Source of the DNA: Bradyrhizobium sp. CB2312
GTDB taxonomy: Bacteria > Pseudomonadota > Alphaproteobacteria > Rhizobiales > Xanthobacteraceae
Reading direction: 5' to 3'
NCBI RefSeq assembly: GCF_029714425.1
Contig: NZ_CP121668.1
Span: 682,001-746,000, forward strand
Length of the DNA stretch: 64,000 nucleotides
Position 1 is the stretch's first letter; each line of letters opens with the position of its first letter. Below, piece after piece: positions 51,959 through 62,777 of the stretch. A program made the translations under genes and the position numbers. Under the pieces are notes generated by a model. The model was not told where the DNA came from, searched no databases, and saw only the letters and a list, made by a program, of their open reading frames with translations.

Positions 51959-52999
51959 ATGGCAGAGACGCTCACCACCGCCGCGCTGACGCTGAAGGAC
52001 ATCGCCCGTCAGGCGGGCGTGAGCCTGGCAACGGTGGATCGCGTGCTGCACAACCGGCCCGGCGTGCGGCCGGACACGGTCCGGCGCGTCAGGGAGGCGA
52101 TCGAGCGCAATTCTTTCCAGCCGCATGTGGCGGCCGCCGAGCTCGCCCGCGGCCGCTCCCGCCGCTTCGCCTTCGTGATGCCGTCGGGGCCGAACCCGTT
52201 CATGCAGCAGATCGAGGCCTATCTCGGCGAGATGTCGGCCTGGCTCTCGGCCCGTCGCCTGAGTGTCGAGATGGTCGCGACCGATGTGTTCGATCCGTCC
52301 GTGCTCGCGATCTCGCTGGAGGCGCTGTCGGGCGACTACGACGGCGTTGCCGTCGTCGCGCTGGATCATCCCGGCGTCCGCGCCGCGATCAACGACCTCG
52401 TCGAGGCCGGCACCAAGGTCGTCACCCTCGTCTCGGACGTGCCGTCCTCGCGCCGGCATCATTATGTCGGCATCGACAATATCGCGGCGGGCCGCACCGC
52501 CGGCGCGCTGGTCGGGCGGCTGGCCGGCGGGCGCGCGGGCAAGGTTGCCGTCGTCGCGGGATCGCAGGGCCTGCGCGACCATGCCGAGCGCATCTTCGGT
52601 TTCAACCAGGTGATGGCCTCGGAATTCCCTGACCTCAGCGTGCTGCCGGTGTTGGAAGGGCGCGATGAGGACGGACGCTCGGAACAGCTGCTGGCGCGGC
52701 TGTTGGACAAGCATGCTGACGTTGTCGGCCTTTATAACGTCGGCGCCGGCACACAGGGCGTCGCAAAAGCATTGAGCGAGGCCGGCCGCGACAAGGTCGT
52801 GTTTGTCGGGCACGACGTCACTGCGCTGACGCGCCGGCTGCTGCTCCAGGGCGTGATGGATGCCGCGATCTCGCAGAACCCGGGACATGAGGCGCGCGCC
52901 GCGGTGCGCGTGCTGCTGGCGCTCGCGCGCGGCGAGCCGATCCTGCGCGAACAGGAGAAGATCAGGATCGACATCGTGATGCGGGACAATCTGCCCTAG
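51959..52999 (+). CDS. LacI family transcriptional regulator of the pentose operon
   Basis: A 346-residue LacI regulator. The helix-turn-helix and hinge (TLKDIARQAGVSLATVDRVLH trimmed; NSFQPHVAAAELARG) are at 11-66 and the periplasmic-binding-type sensor domain follows (SGPNPFMQQIEAYLGEM, VGHDVTALTRRLL). It resembles regulators of rhizobial sugar ABC operons. It is the first gene of a colinear run with xylB, xylA, a sugar transporter, an aldo/keto reductase and a lactonase; an operator candidate lies directly upstream, so autoregulation is likely. Confidence 0.92.
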   Translation: MAETLTTAALTLKDIARQAGVSLATVDRVLHNRPGVRPDTVRRVREAIERNSFQPHVAAAELARGRSRRFAFVMPSGPNPFMQQIEAYLGEMSAWLSARRLSVEMVATDVFDPSVLAISLEALSGDYDGVAVVALDHPGVRAAINDLVEAGTKVVTLVSDVPSSRRHHYVGIDNIAAGRTAGALVGRLAGGRAGKVAVVAGSQGLRDHAERIFGFNQVMASEFPDLSVLPVLEGRDEDGRSEQLLARLLDKHADVVGLYNVGAGTQGVAKALSEAGRDKVVFVGHDVTALTRRLLLQGVMDAAISQNPGHEARAAVRVLLALARGEPILREQEKIRIDIVMRDNLP

Positions 53000-53080
53000 C
53001 GGCAGCGGACTTTGAACGGCACGTTGCGGACAAGGCGACTTCAAGCTCGCACACCGCCGACAGGTAAAAGGGAGGATGAC

Positions 53081-54535
<1,455 letters not shown>

Positions 54536-55858
54536 GTGAACGCGTCAGTCAAATTCTTCGATGCCAGCAAGCCTGTTGCCTTTGCGGGCCAGGATGCGGC
54601 GACCACCTATGCCTTCCGCTGGTACGACAAGGATCGCATCGTGCAAGGCCGCCGGCTCGAGGATCATTTGCGCTTTGCGGTCTGCTATTGGCATTCGCTC
54701 TGCTGGCCGGGCGGCGATCCGTTCGGCGGCGAAACGTTCCTGCGGCCATGGCATCACGGCACCGATGCGATGGCCATGGCACGCGCCAAGGCCGATGTCG
54801 CCTTCGAGCTGTTCCGCCTGCTCGACGTGCCGTTCTTCACCTTCCACGACGTCGATGCGGCGCCGGAAGGCGCTTCACTTCGCGAGTCCGTCGCCAATCT
54901 CAACGCGATCGCCGATCTGTTCGAAGAAAAGATGGCCTCGGCAAAAGTCCGCCTGCTCTGGGGCACGGCCAATTTGTTCACGCACCGGCGCTACATGGCG
55001 GGCGCCGCGACCAATCCGGACCCCGATATCTTCACCTATGCGGCGGGCCAGGTCCGCGCCGCACTGGAGGTGACGCACCGGCTCGGCGGCCAGAACTATG
55101 TGCTGTGGGGCGGCCGCGAGGGCTATGAGACGCTGCTCAACACCGATCTGAAGCGCGAGCTCGACCAGCTCGGCCGCTTCATCTCGCTCGTGGTCGAGCA
55201 CAAGCACAAGATCGGCTTCAAAGGCCCGATCCTGATCGAGCCGAAGCCGAAAGAGCCGACCAAGCATCAATATGATTTCGACGTTGCCACCTGCTACGGC
55301 TTCCTCGAACGCTACGACCTGCTCAAGGACGTCAAGCTCAATATCGAGCAGAACCACGCCATCCTCGCCGGCCACTCCTTCCATCACGAGGTCGCGCTGG
55401 CCGAGGCGCTCGGCGTGTTCGGCTCGCTCGATATCAACCGCGGCGACGATCTGCTCGGCTGGGACACCGACCAGTTCGCGATGAACGTGGGCGAGATGGC
55501 GCTGGTGTTCCACGAGATCCTGAACCGCGGCGGCTTCACCTCGGGCGGGCTCAATTTCGACGCCAAGATCCGCCGTCAGTCGATCGATCCCGATGATCTC
55601 ATTCACGCCCATGTCGGCTCGATGGATGCCTGCGCGCGCGCGTTCCTCGCCGCCGCCGACATGCTCGATGCCGGCGCCCTCACTGCGCCGCTTGCGACGC
55701 GTTACGACGGATGGGCCAGCCCCGAGGGCCGCGCCATTATAGGCGGCCAGCGCTCGCTCGCCGATCTTGCCGACCGTGCGATGAGTCCCGGCTTCGACCC
55801 GCAGCCGCGCTCGGGCCGGCAGGAATATCTGGAATCCCTCGTCAACCGCTACGTCTGA
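54536..55858 (+). CDS. xylA: Xylose isomerase
   Basis: A 440-residue class II xylose isomerase of normal length, starting with GTG (54536) behind AAGGAG inside the end of xylB. Active-site H104 and D107 are in [13 protein letters not shown]; metal ligands include the Glu in [16 protein letters not shown], the Glu-Asn-His of [18 protein letters not shown] (trimmed), and LDINRGD. It converts D-xylose to D-xylulose, using two divalent metals. With xylB it forms the isomerase route into the pentose phosphate pathway. Confidence 0.97.
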   Translation: MNASVKFFDASKPVAFAGQDAATTYAFRWYDKDRIVQGRRLEDHLRFAVCYWHSLCWPGGDPFGGETFLRPWHHGTDAMAMARAKADVAFELFRLLDVPFFTFHDVDAAPEGASLRESVANLNAIADLFEEKMASAKVRLLWGTANLFTHRRYMAGAATNPDPDIFTYAAGQVRAALEVTHRLGGQNYVLWGGREGYETLLNTDLKRELDQLGRFISLVVEHKHKIGFKGPILIEPKPKEPTKHQYDFDVATCYGFLERYDLLKDVKLNIEQNHAILAGHSFHHEVALAEALGVFGSLDINRGDDLLGWDTDQFAMNVGEMALVFHEILNRGGFTSGGLNFDAKIRRQSIDPDDLIHAHVGSMDACARAFLAAADMLDAGALTAPLATRYDGWASPEGRAIIGGQRSLADLADRAMSPGFDPQPRSGRQEYLESLVNRYV

Positions 55859-55870
55859 GGAAGGCTGCTG

Positions 55871-56629
55871 ATGACCAAGGCTGACGCGACACCGGTCCTC
55901 GAGCTCTCCGGCATCGGCAAGGAGTTCGGCGCGATCCGCGCATTGCATGACGTCGACATGCAGGTCTTACCGGGCGAGGTGGTCGGGCTGATGGGCGACA
56001 ACGGCGCGGGCAAGTCGACGCTGGTCAAGATCATCGCCGGCAATTTCCGCCCCACCCACGGCGAGATCCGCTTTGCCGGCAGCGCGGTCCATTTCAATCG
56101 CCCGGTCGACGCCCGCGCGGTCGGCATCGAGGTCGTCTACCAGGACCTCGCGCTCGCCGACAATCTGACCGCAGCCGCCAACGTGTTTCTCGGCCGCGAG
56201 CTGAAGCGCAAGTTTGGACCCATCGCCCTGCTCGATCACAAGGCGATGGCGGCGCGCGCGCTGGACTTGTTCGGCGAGCTGCGCTCGGAGACGCGCCCCG
56301 GCGACCTCGTCAAGCAGATGTCGGGCGGTCAGCGACAGGCCGTCGCGATCGCGCGGACGCGGCTCTCCAATGCCCGGCTGGTCATGATGGACGAGCCGAC
56401 CGCCGCGATCTCGGTCCGCCAGGTCGAGCAGGTGCTCGGCCTGATCCACCGCCTGAAGGAGCAGGGCGTCGCCGTGATGCTGATCTCGCATCGCATGCCC
56501 GACGTGTTCGCGGTGTGCGACCGCGTCATCGTCATGCGCCGCGGCGAGAAGCGGGCCGACAAACCGATCCACGAGACCAGCCCAGAGGAAGTCACCGCCC
56601 TCATCACCGGCGCGAAGGAGGCGGCGTGA
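55871..56629 (+). CDS. Sugar ABC transporter ATP-binding protein (single-domain, FrcA type)
   Basis: A 252-residue ATPase with Walker A GDNGAGKST (about 42-50), signature MSGGQRQAVAIAR, Walker B LVMMDEPTAAIS and the switch His in LISHRM. Sugar importers such as XylG or RbsA carry two fused ATPase domains (about 500 residues); this one has only one, as in the fructose system FrcA. It works with the permease and binding protein that follow, presumably for xylose or a related sugar given the adjacent xylAB. The stop overlaps the permease start by TGATG. Confidence 0.93.
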   Translation: MTKADATPVLELSGIGKEFGAIRALHDVDMQVLPGEVVGLMGDNGAGKSTLVKIIAGNFRPTHGEIRFAGSAVHFNRPVDARAVGIEVVYQDLALADNLTAAANVFLGRELKRKFGPIALLDHKAMAARALDLFGELRSETRPGDLVKQMSGGQRQAVAIARTRLSNARLVMMDEPTAAISVRQVEQVLGLIHRLKEQGVAVMLISHRMPDVFAVCDRVIVMRRGEKRADKPIHETSPEEVTALITGAKEAA

Positions 56630-57711
56630 TGGCCATGCCCATGGAATCCCCGATCACCTTCTCCAATGTCGGCAAGATCAGATGGTGGCAGCGCGGCATC
56701 TTCGCCTCGCAGACCGGCTATGTCCTGCTCGCGCTCGCGGTGCTGCTGGTGATCATGCATTTCGCCAGCCCGTATTTCTTCACCGAAGGCAACATGCAGA
56801 ACGTGGCGAAGAATTTTTCCTTCATCGCCATCGCCACCCTTGGCGTCACCTTCGTCATCATCACCGGCGGCATCGACCTCTCGGTCGGCTCGATGATGTG
56901 TTTTTCCGCCATGATCACCTCGATGGCCATGACCGAGCTGTCGACGCCCGGCGGCTTCGGCGCCTCGCTGTTTGTGCACATGGCGGCCGACGGCAAGACC
57001 GTGCTGGCCAACGTCCCCGGCCTGATCCTGCTGGTCTCGATCCTCGCCGGCCTCGGCGTCGCGCTGATCGCGGGCCTCGTCAACGGCTTCTGCATTGCCG
57101 TGCTCGGCCTGTCGCCCTTCGTCACCACGCTCGGCATGCTCTCGATCGTGCGCGGGCTCGGCTATGTCGTCTCCAACGGCCGCGGCAGTTTTCCGGGCGG
57201 GCCGGATGCCGATTATTTCTACGCGCTGACCTCGGGCGACGTGCTCGGCGTGCCGGCACCGTTCATTTATCTCGTCATCCTCGCGCTGGCGATGGCGGTG
57301 GTGCTGCACCACAGCGCGTTCGGCCGCCACGTCTTCGCGCTCGGCGGCAACGAGAAGGCGGCGGAGCTGACCGGCATTCCGGTGGTGCGGGTGAAGATCG
57401 AGGTCTATGTGATCTGCGCGCTCGCCGCCGGCCTCCAGGGCATCATCATCTCCGGCTGGCTCGGATCGGCGCCCGCCAACATGGCGACCTCCTATGAGCT
57501 CAACGTGATCGCGGCGGCCGTGATCGGCGGCGCCAATCTCGCCGGCGGCATCGGTGGTCCGCTCGGGGCCATCGTCGGCTGCGTGCTGCTCGAGGTGATC
57601 CGCAACGGTCTCGTATTGGCGCAGGTCTCCTCCTACTGGCAGCAGACGCTGGTGGGCGTGATCATCATTCTGGCCGTGCTGGTCGATCGCATCCGCTCGC
57701 GGATGACCTGA
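56629..57711 (+). CDS. Sugar ABC transporter permease
   Basis: A 360-residue permease of the RbsC/XylH/FrcC family with eight to ten helices. Family motifs are TLGVTFVIITGGIDLSVGSMM (trimmed), VNGFCIAVLGLSPFVTTLGML (trimmed), ALGGNEKAAELTGIPV and AVIGGANLAGGIGGPLG. The start overlaps the ATPase stop. It forms the membrane channel for the sugar captured by the next gene's product. Confidence 0.94.
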   Translation: MAMPMESPITFSNVGKIRWWQRGIFASQTGYVLLALAVLLVIMHFASPYFFTEGNMQNVAKNFSFIAIATLGVTFVIITGGIDLSVGSMMCFSAMITSMAMTELSTPGGFGASLFVHMAADGKTVLANVPGLILLVSILAGLGVALIAGLVNGFCIAVLGLSPFVTTLGMLSIVRGLGYVVSNGRGSFPGGPDADYFYALTSGDVLGVPAPFIYLVILALAMAVVLHHSAFGRHVFALGGNEKAAELTGIPVVRVKIEVYVICALAAGLQGIIISGWLGSAPANMATSYELNVIAAAVIGGANLAGGIGGPLGAIVGCVLLEVIRNGLVLAQVSSYWQQTLVGVIIILAVLVDRIRSRMT

Positions 57712-57805
57712 CGTGACGTCGCTCCGGGAAGGCAACGAAAATGCCGCCTGTCCACTTCCCGGGCGCTTTCGAGAGGATGGGCACCAAACAAGGGTGGAGG
57801 AGACA

Positions 57806-58738
57806 ATGAGGAAACTTCTTCTTGCCGGTATCGCGGTTGCGATGATGGCGACGCCGGCGTTCGCCGCGAACTACCGCTTCGTGATCGTGCCAAAGGCGAT
57901 GAACAATCCGTTCTTCGACTTCGCGCGCGACGGCTGCCTGAAGCGGGCCAAGGAGCTCGGCAATATCGAGTGCATCTACAAGGGCCCGGTTGAGCATGAG
58001 CCGGCGACGCAGGCGCAGATCATCCAGGACTTCGTCACCCAGAAGGTCGACGGCCTCGCCATCTCGGTCGCGGACGTCGCGGCCATGACCAAGTCGATCG
58101 AGGCGGCGACCGCCGCCGGCATCCCCGTCATCACCTTCGACGCGGACGCGCCTGGTTCCAAGCGCATCGCCTATATCGGCACCAACAACAAGGAGTTCGG
58201 CGTTGCGCTCGGCAAGCAGCTCCTGAAGATGCGGCCCGATGGCGGCAAATACGCGATGGTCTCGGGCGGTCCCGGCGCCAAGAACCTCGCCGAGCGCGTC
58301 GACGGCGTGCGCGAGGCGCTGAAAGGCTCGAAATGGACCGAGGTCGCGGGTTCCCCGACGTTCTGCAATGATGATCCCGCGCTCGCGGTCCAGCAGATGA
58401 CGGACATGCGCACCGCAACGCCCGATCTCGCCGCGATCGTTCCGATCGGCGGCTGGCCGATGTTCGCCCCCGAGGGCTTCAAGGCCTTCGCCTCCAGGAA
58501 CAAGAAGGACATCGACAGCGGCAAGTTCACGCTTGTCGTCGCCGATACGCTGAGGATGCAGCTCGAGCTCTTGCGTGACGGCTATGCCAACGCGCTGGTC
58601 GGCCAGCGTCCGTTCGAGATGGGCGAGAAGGCGATGGACACCCTGCTCGCCATCAAGAAGGGCGAGAAGGTGCCGGAGATCGTCTACACCGGCCTCGACC
58701 TCGTCACCAAGGACAACGTTGCGCAGATGCTGAAGTAG
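57806..58738 (+). CDS. Sugar ABC transporter substrate-binding protein
   Basis: A 310-residue periplasmic protein starting at MRKLLLAG behind GGAGGAG. The signal peptide ends near TPAFA, and the mature protein begins ANYRFVIVPKAMNNPFFDF, typical of ribose/xylose-type binding proteins (Peripla_BP_4). Ligand-loop features are QKVDGLAISVADVAAM and TFDADAPGSKRIAYIGTNN (trimmed). It is last of the transporter genes; a strong hairpin lies after it. The ligand is likely xylose or another pentose by context only. Confidence 0.93.
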   Translation: MRKLLLAGIAVAMMATPAFAANYRFVIVPKAMNNPFFDFARDGCLKRAKELGNIECIYKGPVEHEPATQAQIIQDFVTQKVDGLAISVADVAAMTKSIEAATAAGIPVITFDADAPGSKRIAYIGTNNKEFGVALGKQLLKMRPDGGKYAMVSGGPGAKNLAERVDGVREALKGSKWTEVAGSPTFCNDDPALAVQQMTDMRTATPDLAAIVPIGGWPMFAPEGFKAFASRNKKDIDSGKFTLVVADTLRMQLELLRDGYANALVGQRPFEMGEKAMDTLLAIKKGEKVPEIVYTGLDLVTKDNVAQMLK

Positions 58739-58767
58739 GAGCGCCGCCAGCCCCGCGCTCCCGCGTG

Positions 58768-58800
58768 CTCCCCCGCTTGCGGTTTCCGCAAGCGGGGGAG
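58768..58800. other. Perfect 15-bp hairpin after the binding-protein gene
   Basis: CTCCCCCGCTTGCGG and CCGCAAGCGGGGGAG are exact reverse complements around TTT. No T-run follows. Position and strength suggest an mRNA-stabilising or attenuating hairpin separating the abundant binding-protein message from the downstream enzymes. Confidence 0.8.
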
Positions 58801-58831
58801 ATGATCTTTGGACTGCCAGAAGGACATTGGA

Positions 58832-59809
58832 ATGAAGCGGTCGCGGCTCGGCTCCCTCGACGTCACCTCAATCGGCCTCGGTTCCGCCCCGCTCGGCGGA
58901 TTGTTCAGTCCGGTCAGCGATGCCGATGCGGAGGCGACGATCGCACGCGCCTGGTCGGCCGGCATCCGCTTCTACGACACCGCGCCGCTCTACGGCTTTG
59001 GTCTCGCAGAACGCCGGCTCGGCGGGTTCCTGCGGCAGCAGAAGCGCGACTCCTATGCCATCTCGACCAAGGTCGGCCGTTTGCTGCGCGCTCCCGATGG
59101 CGGCGCCGCCGAGGACGAGCACTACAAGGGCACGCCGCGCGAGCGGCCGGTGTTCGATTTCAGCCATGACGGCGTGATGCGTTCGGTCGAGGAGAGTCTT
59201 GCTCGCCTCGGGCTCGATTACGTCGATGTGTTGCTCGTGCACGATCCCGACGATCACTATGACGACGCCGTCAGCGGCGCCTTCCGCGCGCTCCAGCGCC
59301 TGCGCAGCGAGGGCACGGTCAAGGCGATCGGCGCCGGCATGAACCAGTCGGAAATGCTGGTGCGTTTCGCCGAGGCCGTGCCGGTCGACTGCTTCCTCCT
59401 CGCCGGCCGCTACACGCTGCTCGATCAGGGCGCGCTGGATGCGCTGTTTCCGCTCTGTCAGGCGAAGAACATCGGCATCCTGCTCGGCGGCATCTACAAC
59501 AGCGGCATTTTGGCCAATCCGCATGCGGGTGCGAAGTTCAACTATCAGGACGCTGATGCATCGCTGGTTGCACGGGCGCTCGAGCTGGAGGAACTCTGCC
59601 GCAGGCACGGCACCGAGCTGAAGGCCGCCGCGCTTCAGTTCTGCATGGTGCATCCGGCCGTGACCGTCGCCGTGATGGGCGCGCGCAACGCGGCCGAGGT
59701 TTCCGACAACATCGCGATGTCCGAGCAGGCAGTGCCGCCTGCCTTCTGGCACGAACTGCGCGCGCGAAATCTCGTCGACGCAAGGGCGCCGCTGCCGGGC
59801 GGAGCGTGA
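58832..59809 (+). CDS. Aldo/keto reductase (L-fucose/D-threo-aldose dehydrogenase-like)
   Basis: A 325-residue aldo/keto reductase; the ATG at 58832 has AAGGA upstream. The catalytic tetrad is complete: D49 and Y54 in FYDTAPLYG, K80 in ISTKVGR and H137 in LLVHDPD. The length and sequence LLRAPDGGAAE and NSGILANPHAG resemble D-threo-aldose 1-dehydrogenase / L-fucose dehydrogenase, which oxidises sugars to lactones. The lactonase three bases downstream fits. It could provide an oxidative route for the same or another sugar taken up by the transporter (inference). Confidence 0.88.
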   Translation: MKRSRLGSLDVTSIGLGSAPLGGLFSPVSDADAEATIARAWSAGIRFYDTAPLYGFGLAERRLGGFLRQQKRDSYAISTKVGRLLRAPDGGAAEDEHYKGTPRERPVFDFSHDGVMRSVEESLARLGLDYVDVLLVHDPDDHYDDAVSGAFRALQRLRSEGTVKAIGAGMNQSEMLVRFAEAVPVDCFLLAGRYTLLDQGALDALFPLCQAKNIGILLGGIYNSGILANPHAGAKFNYQDADASLVARALELEELCRRHGTELKAAALQFCMVHPAVTVAVMGARNAAEVSDNIAMSEQAVPPAFWHELRARNLVDARAPLPGGA

Positions 59810-59812
59810 ACC

Positions 59813-60655
59813 ATGATCATCGACGCCCACCAGCATTTCTGGGATCCCGCGCGCGCCGATTATCCCTGGATGGGGGCGCCTGAGCTCGCGCCGATCCGCC
59901 GCGCCTTCGGCCCCGCCGATCTCGCGCCGCTGTTGAAGACGAGCGGCATCGACGCGAGCATCGTGGTGCAGTGCCGCTCCGCGCTGGAGGAGACGGAGGA
60001 GTTCTTGCGCGTCGCGCATGACACGCCCTCGGTGATCGGCGTCGTCGGCTGGGTCGATCTGACCGACGGCGGTCTTGGCGAAACGCTGGACCGGCTGCGT
60101 GCCTTGCCCGGCGGGGACAAACTCATCGGCATCCGCCATCAGGTTCATGACGAGGCCGATCCGGATTGGCTCCTCCGCGAGGACGTCCAGCGCGGTCTTA
60201 CCGCCATCTTCGCTCGCGATCTCACCTACGATTTCCTGGTCCGCACCCGCGAATTGCCCGCCGCGATCGCAACCGCGCAGGCCTTCCCGCAGGCGCGCTT
60301 CGTGCTCGACCACGCCGCAAAGCCGCCGATCGCCGATGGCGGCAGCGACGAGTGGGCTGACCGTATCGACGCGTTAGCTGCCTGCGGCAATGTCTGGTGC
60401 AAGATCTCGGGCCTCGCGACGGAAGCAGCCTGGGACGATTGGGATGTGGAGCGGCTGTTCCCGTTCGTCGCGCATGCGGCGACATGTTTCGGCGAGGATC
60501 GCTTGATCTACGGCTCTGACTGGCCGGTGTGTTTGCTTGCGGGCAGCTATGGCGAGATCAAGGGCGCGCTGGAGGCGTGCCTGGCGAAGCTTGGGCCTAA
60601 TGTACGGGAGAAGGCGTTTGGCGTGAATGCGATGGCGGCGTATCGGTTGGCTTAA
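59813..60655 (+). CDS. Amidohydrolase family lactonase (L-fuconolactonase-like)
   Basis: A 280-residue metal-dependent TIM-barrel hydrolase. The metal-binding start MIIDAHQHFWDP (H6, H8) and the C-terminal GSDWPVCLL Asp, with FVLDHAAKPPI in the middle, are the signature of COG3618 lactonases such as L-fuconolactone and 4-sulfomuconolactone hydrolases. It would hydrolyse the sugar lactone from the preceding aldo/keto reductase to an aldonic acid. No dehydratase follows, so the next steps of such a pathway must be encoded elsewhere. Confidence 0.88.
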   Translation: MIIDAHQHFWDPARADYPWMGAPELAPIRRAFGPADLAPLLKTSGIDASIVVQCRSALEETEEFLRVAHDTPSVIGVVGWVDLTDGGLGETLDRLRALPGGDKLIGIRHQVHDEADPDWLLREDVQRGLTAIFARDLTYDFLVRTRELPAAIATAQAFPQARFVLDHAAKPPIADGGSDEWADRIDALAACGNVWCKISGLATEAAWDDWDVERLFPFVAHAATCFGEDRLIYGSDWPVCLLAGSYGEIKGALEACLAKLGPNVREKAFGVNAMAAYRLA

Positions 60656-60674
60656 ACGCGGTCGATGGGCGCTC

Positions 60675-60875
60675 TTATCCTCTCCCCCTGTGGGAGAGGG
60701 TGGCTCGCCGCAAGGCGGCGAGACGGGTGAGGGGTCTCTCTCCGCGAGCCATCTTTCACATGTGAGTTCGCTGAAACAACCCCTCATCCGGCGCCCTAGC
60801 CGAAGCTTCGCTTCGGCGTTCTTAAGAACGGCGGCCGAAGGCCGCCTATGCCACCTTCTCCCACAAGGGGAGAAG
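60675..60875. repeat. Intergenic GC-rich hairpin repeats
   Basis: CCTCTCCCCCTGTGGGAGAGGG near 60679-60700 (described in two arms), a small GCTCGCCGC / GCGGCGAG stem, and CTTCTCCCACAAGGGGAGAAGG-like arms near 60852-60873 fill the gap between the convergent lactonase and NTF2-like genes. Same general family as 21063, 22941 and 44073. Confidence 0.65.
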
Positions 60876-60893
60876 GAAGAAAGCAGCGCTCCC

Positions 60894-61259
60894 TCACGCC
60901 CCCGCGGGCACCTGGTCCAGAAATCCGGTCACGCTCCTGATCCGGCCGTCCTTCAGCACGGCGAAATCCGTCCCCTTGATCGGGCTGTCGACACCATCAG
61001 GGCCGAGACCCCATGAAAATCGCAGATGGTCGCCGTAGCCGTTGGGCTCGCCGATCAGCTTGAACTTGAAGTCGGGGAAACGCTGCTGCACGCCTGATAT
61101 CAGCGCATCGATGCCATCGGGGCCGTCGCCCTTCATCAGCGGATCGACATAGCTCGCATCCGCCGTCCAGGTCTCGCTCAGCAGCTCGCGCCGGCGGCTC
61201 GTCGTGCGCTCGTTCCAGAGATCGATATAGCAGTGGGCGATGGCGGTGTGGTCGGTCAT
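60894..61259 (-). CDS. NTF2-like / SnoaL-like protein
   Basis: A 121-residue protein starting at MTDHTAIAHCY (61259) behind GAAGGAGAG. The NTF2-like cone fold is indicated by HCYIDLWNE, TWTADASYVDPLMKG, ISGVQQRFPDFKFKLIGE trimmed and FAVLKDGRIRSVTGFLDQV trimmed. Members are ketosteroid-isomerase-like enzymes or binding proteins; substrate unknown. It follows ridA on the same strand. Confidence 0.87.
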   Translation of the reverse strand: MTDHTAIAHCYIDLWNERTTSRRRELLSETWTADASYVDPLMKGDGPDGIDALISGVQQRFPDFKFKLIGEPNGYGDHLRFSWGLGPDGVDSPIKGTDFAVLKDGRIRSVTGFLDQVPAGA

Positions 61260-61372
61260 GTTGCTCTCCTTCGATGACGCCGTGTCCGGCTGACCGTCAC
61301 TATCGAAGGTTTGCGCGCGCCGATCGATTACCTCGGAGGTCATCGGCGCGCGCCAATTTTGAAACACGAAGA

Positions 61373-61723
61373 TTACTTCGCCGCCGTCACCATGATCTCG
61401 ACGGTGTATTGCGGCGCGGCCAGCTTGGCCTCGACCGTGGCGCGGGCCGGGGTGTTGCCGGGCGAGACCCAGGCGTCCCACACCGCGTTCATCTCGCCAA
61501 ACGTCTTCATGTCGGTGATGTAGATCGTGGCCGAGAGCAGTTTCGACTTGTCGGTGCCGGCCTTGGCGAGATGGCCGTCGATGGTGGCCAGGATGTCCTG
61601 GGTCTGCTTCGTGACGCTTTCACCGGCGGCCTTGCTGGCGACGACGCCTGCGAGATAGACGGTGTTGCCGTGCACGACGACCTGGCTCATGCGCGGGCCG
61701 GTTTCGAAACGCTGAATGCTCAT
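61373..61723 (-). CDS. RidA family protein
   Basis: A 116-residue RidA/YjgF/UK114-type protein starting at MSIQRFETGP (61723) after AGGAG. Recognisable sections are VVVHGNTVYLAGVVASKAAG trimmed, TQDILATIDGHLAKAGTDKS and IYITDMKTFGEMNAVWDAWV trimmed. The usual Arg of the enamine deaminase site (in the R.AV/R.TVE segment) appears as TPARATVEAKLA. The family removes reactive enamine intermediates. Three tandem 18-bp repeats lie 64 bp upstream of its start. Confidence 0.9.
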   Translation of the reverse strand: MSIQRFETGPRMSQVVVHGNTVYLAGVVASKAAGESVTKQTQDILATIDGHLAKAGTDKSKLLSATIYITDMKTFGEMNAVWDAWVSPGNTPARATVEAKLAAPQYTVEIMVTAAK

Positions 61724-61786
61724 TGGGGATCTCCTGGTGGGAATGGCGGCCCTGTCTAGCCCAGCGCCTTGCGCTGTGCCACCCCG

Positions 61787-61840
61787 GGCACGCATGCATT
61801 GCCAGGCACGCATGCGTTGCCGGGCACGCATGCGTTGCCG
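61787..61840. repeat. Three tandem copies of an 18-bp near-palindromic unit
   Basis: GGCACGCATGCATTGCCA is followed by two copies of GGCACGCATGCGTTGCCG, end to end. Each unit has a CGCATGCG-type core framed by GGCA and TGCC. A further GATGCATGC follows at about 61843. The block sits between the esterase and ridA genes. No gene is associated with it; it could be a multi-site protein-binding array or a slipped-strand duplication. Confidence 0.75.
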
Positions 61841-61856
61841 CCGATGCATGCACCGC

Positions 61857-62774
61857 TCAATGAAACTGGCTGAGAAAAGCCCAAATCGTCTCGGCGCCAT
61901 CGATGTCGCCGTTCTGCGGTCCGAGCAGGCCGGTCGCGACCCTTGGGAAGCGCGCATCCGGAGCGAAGCCGGGCATGCGGTGGCCGCCACCGTTGACGCG
62001 ATAGAGCACGACATCGTGTCCGCTGGGGCAGCGCGAGGAGATCCGCGTCACCGTGGACTGGTCTGCGGTCTCCCTGCCGGGCAAGTCCGTTACTTCGCCG
62101 TCGTCGATCACGCAGCCATTGAGCTTGCGCCAGAACGCGAGCGTCTCCTCGGTCGACCAGAACCCGTCTGCGGCAAAATAGCTCGATCCGCGTCCGCCCT
62201 CATAAGGCACCAGCGGGTCGGCGGTCCCATTCATGATCAACATCGGCAGCGGCCGCGACGGATGGCATGTGACCGCGGCTTCATCGGTGAGATTCATGAC
62301 CACGCTGGCGGCCGCGGCAAACAGATCGGCGCGGGCGCAAGCCAGCGTCATCGCCATGGCGCCGCCATTGGAGATGCCGGTGACGTAAACGCGTTTCGGA
62401 TCGGCGGTGCCGTTCGCCACCAGCTTCTCGACCAGCTTTGCGATGAAGGCGACGTCGTCCGTGCCCGGAGGTGGGCCACGGAGCGCGGGTCCCGCCTTGG
62501 TCCGCGCATCGGCCCAGGCGTGGTTGAGACCATCAGGAAACGCCACGGCAAAGCCTTCACGCTTTGCGACCTGCGGCCATGCCGTCCGCGCGATCATGTC
62601 GGCGCCGCGTTGGGTCTTGCCGTGCAGCACGACGACGAGCGGGACGGCGCGTTTGGCCGGCAGTTGCACGGTGTAGGACCGCATCACGCCGTTGACGTCG
62701 ATGGTGTCGGCGAACGCAGTCGGGGCGGTGGTGAGACCCGCAACAAGTGCTGCGATCCGCATCCACCGCCGCAT
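61857..62774 (-). CDS. Secreted alpha/beta hydrolase esterase (PHB depolymerase/LpqC-like family)
   Basis: A 305-residue protein with a signal peptide (MRIAALVAGLTTAPTAFA). The nucleophile elbow is GISNGG with S135; the acid lies in NGTADPLVPYEGG and the His in NGGGHRMPG. VVVLHGKTQRGADM carries the oxyanion region. The family contains poly(3-hydroxybutyrate) depolymerases and feruloyl esterases, and the Cys pair (VTCHPSRP, SSRCPSG) may form a disulfide. It lies three bases after the FAD dehydrogenase stop, on the same strand, so the two are likely cotranscribed. Confidence 0.87.
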   Translation of the reverse strand: MRRWMRIAALVAGLTTAPTAFADTIDVNGVMRSYTVQLPAKRAVPLVVVLHGKTQRGADMIARTAWPQVAKREGFAVAFPDGLNHAWADARTKAGPALRGPPPGTDDVAFIAKLVEKLVANGTADPKRVYVTGISNGGAMAMTLACARADLFAAAASVVMNLTDEAAVTCHPSRPLPMLIMNGTADPLVPYEGGRGSSYFAADGFWSTEETLAFWRKLNGCVIDDGEVTDLPGRETADQSTVTRISSRCPSGHDVVLYRVNGGGHRMPGFAPDARFPRVATGLLGPQNGDIDGAETIWAFLSQFH

Positions 62775-62777
62775 GAT

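Noticed and set aside
61787..61840. Short tandem repeats considered as a CRISPR array
   Set aside because: Units abut without spacers, only three copies exist, and no cas genes are nearby.
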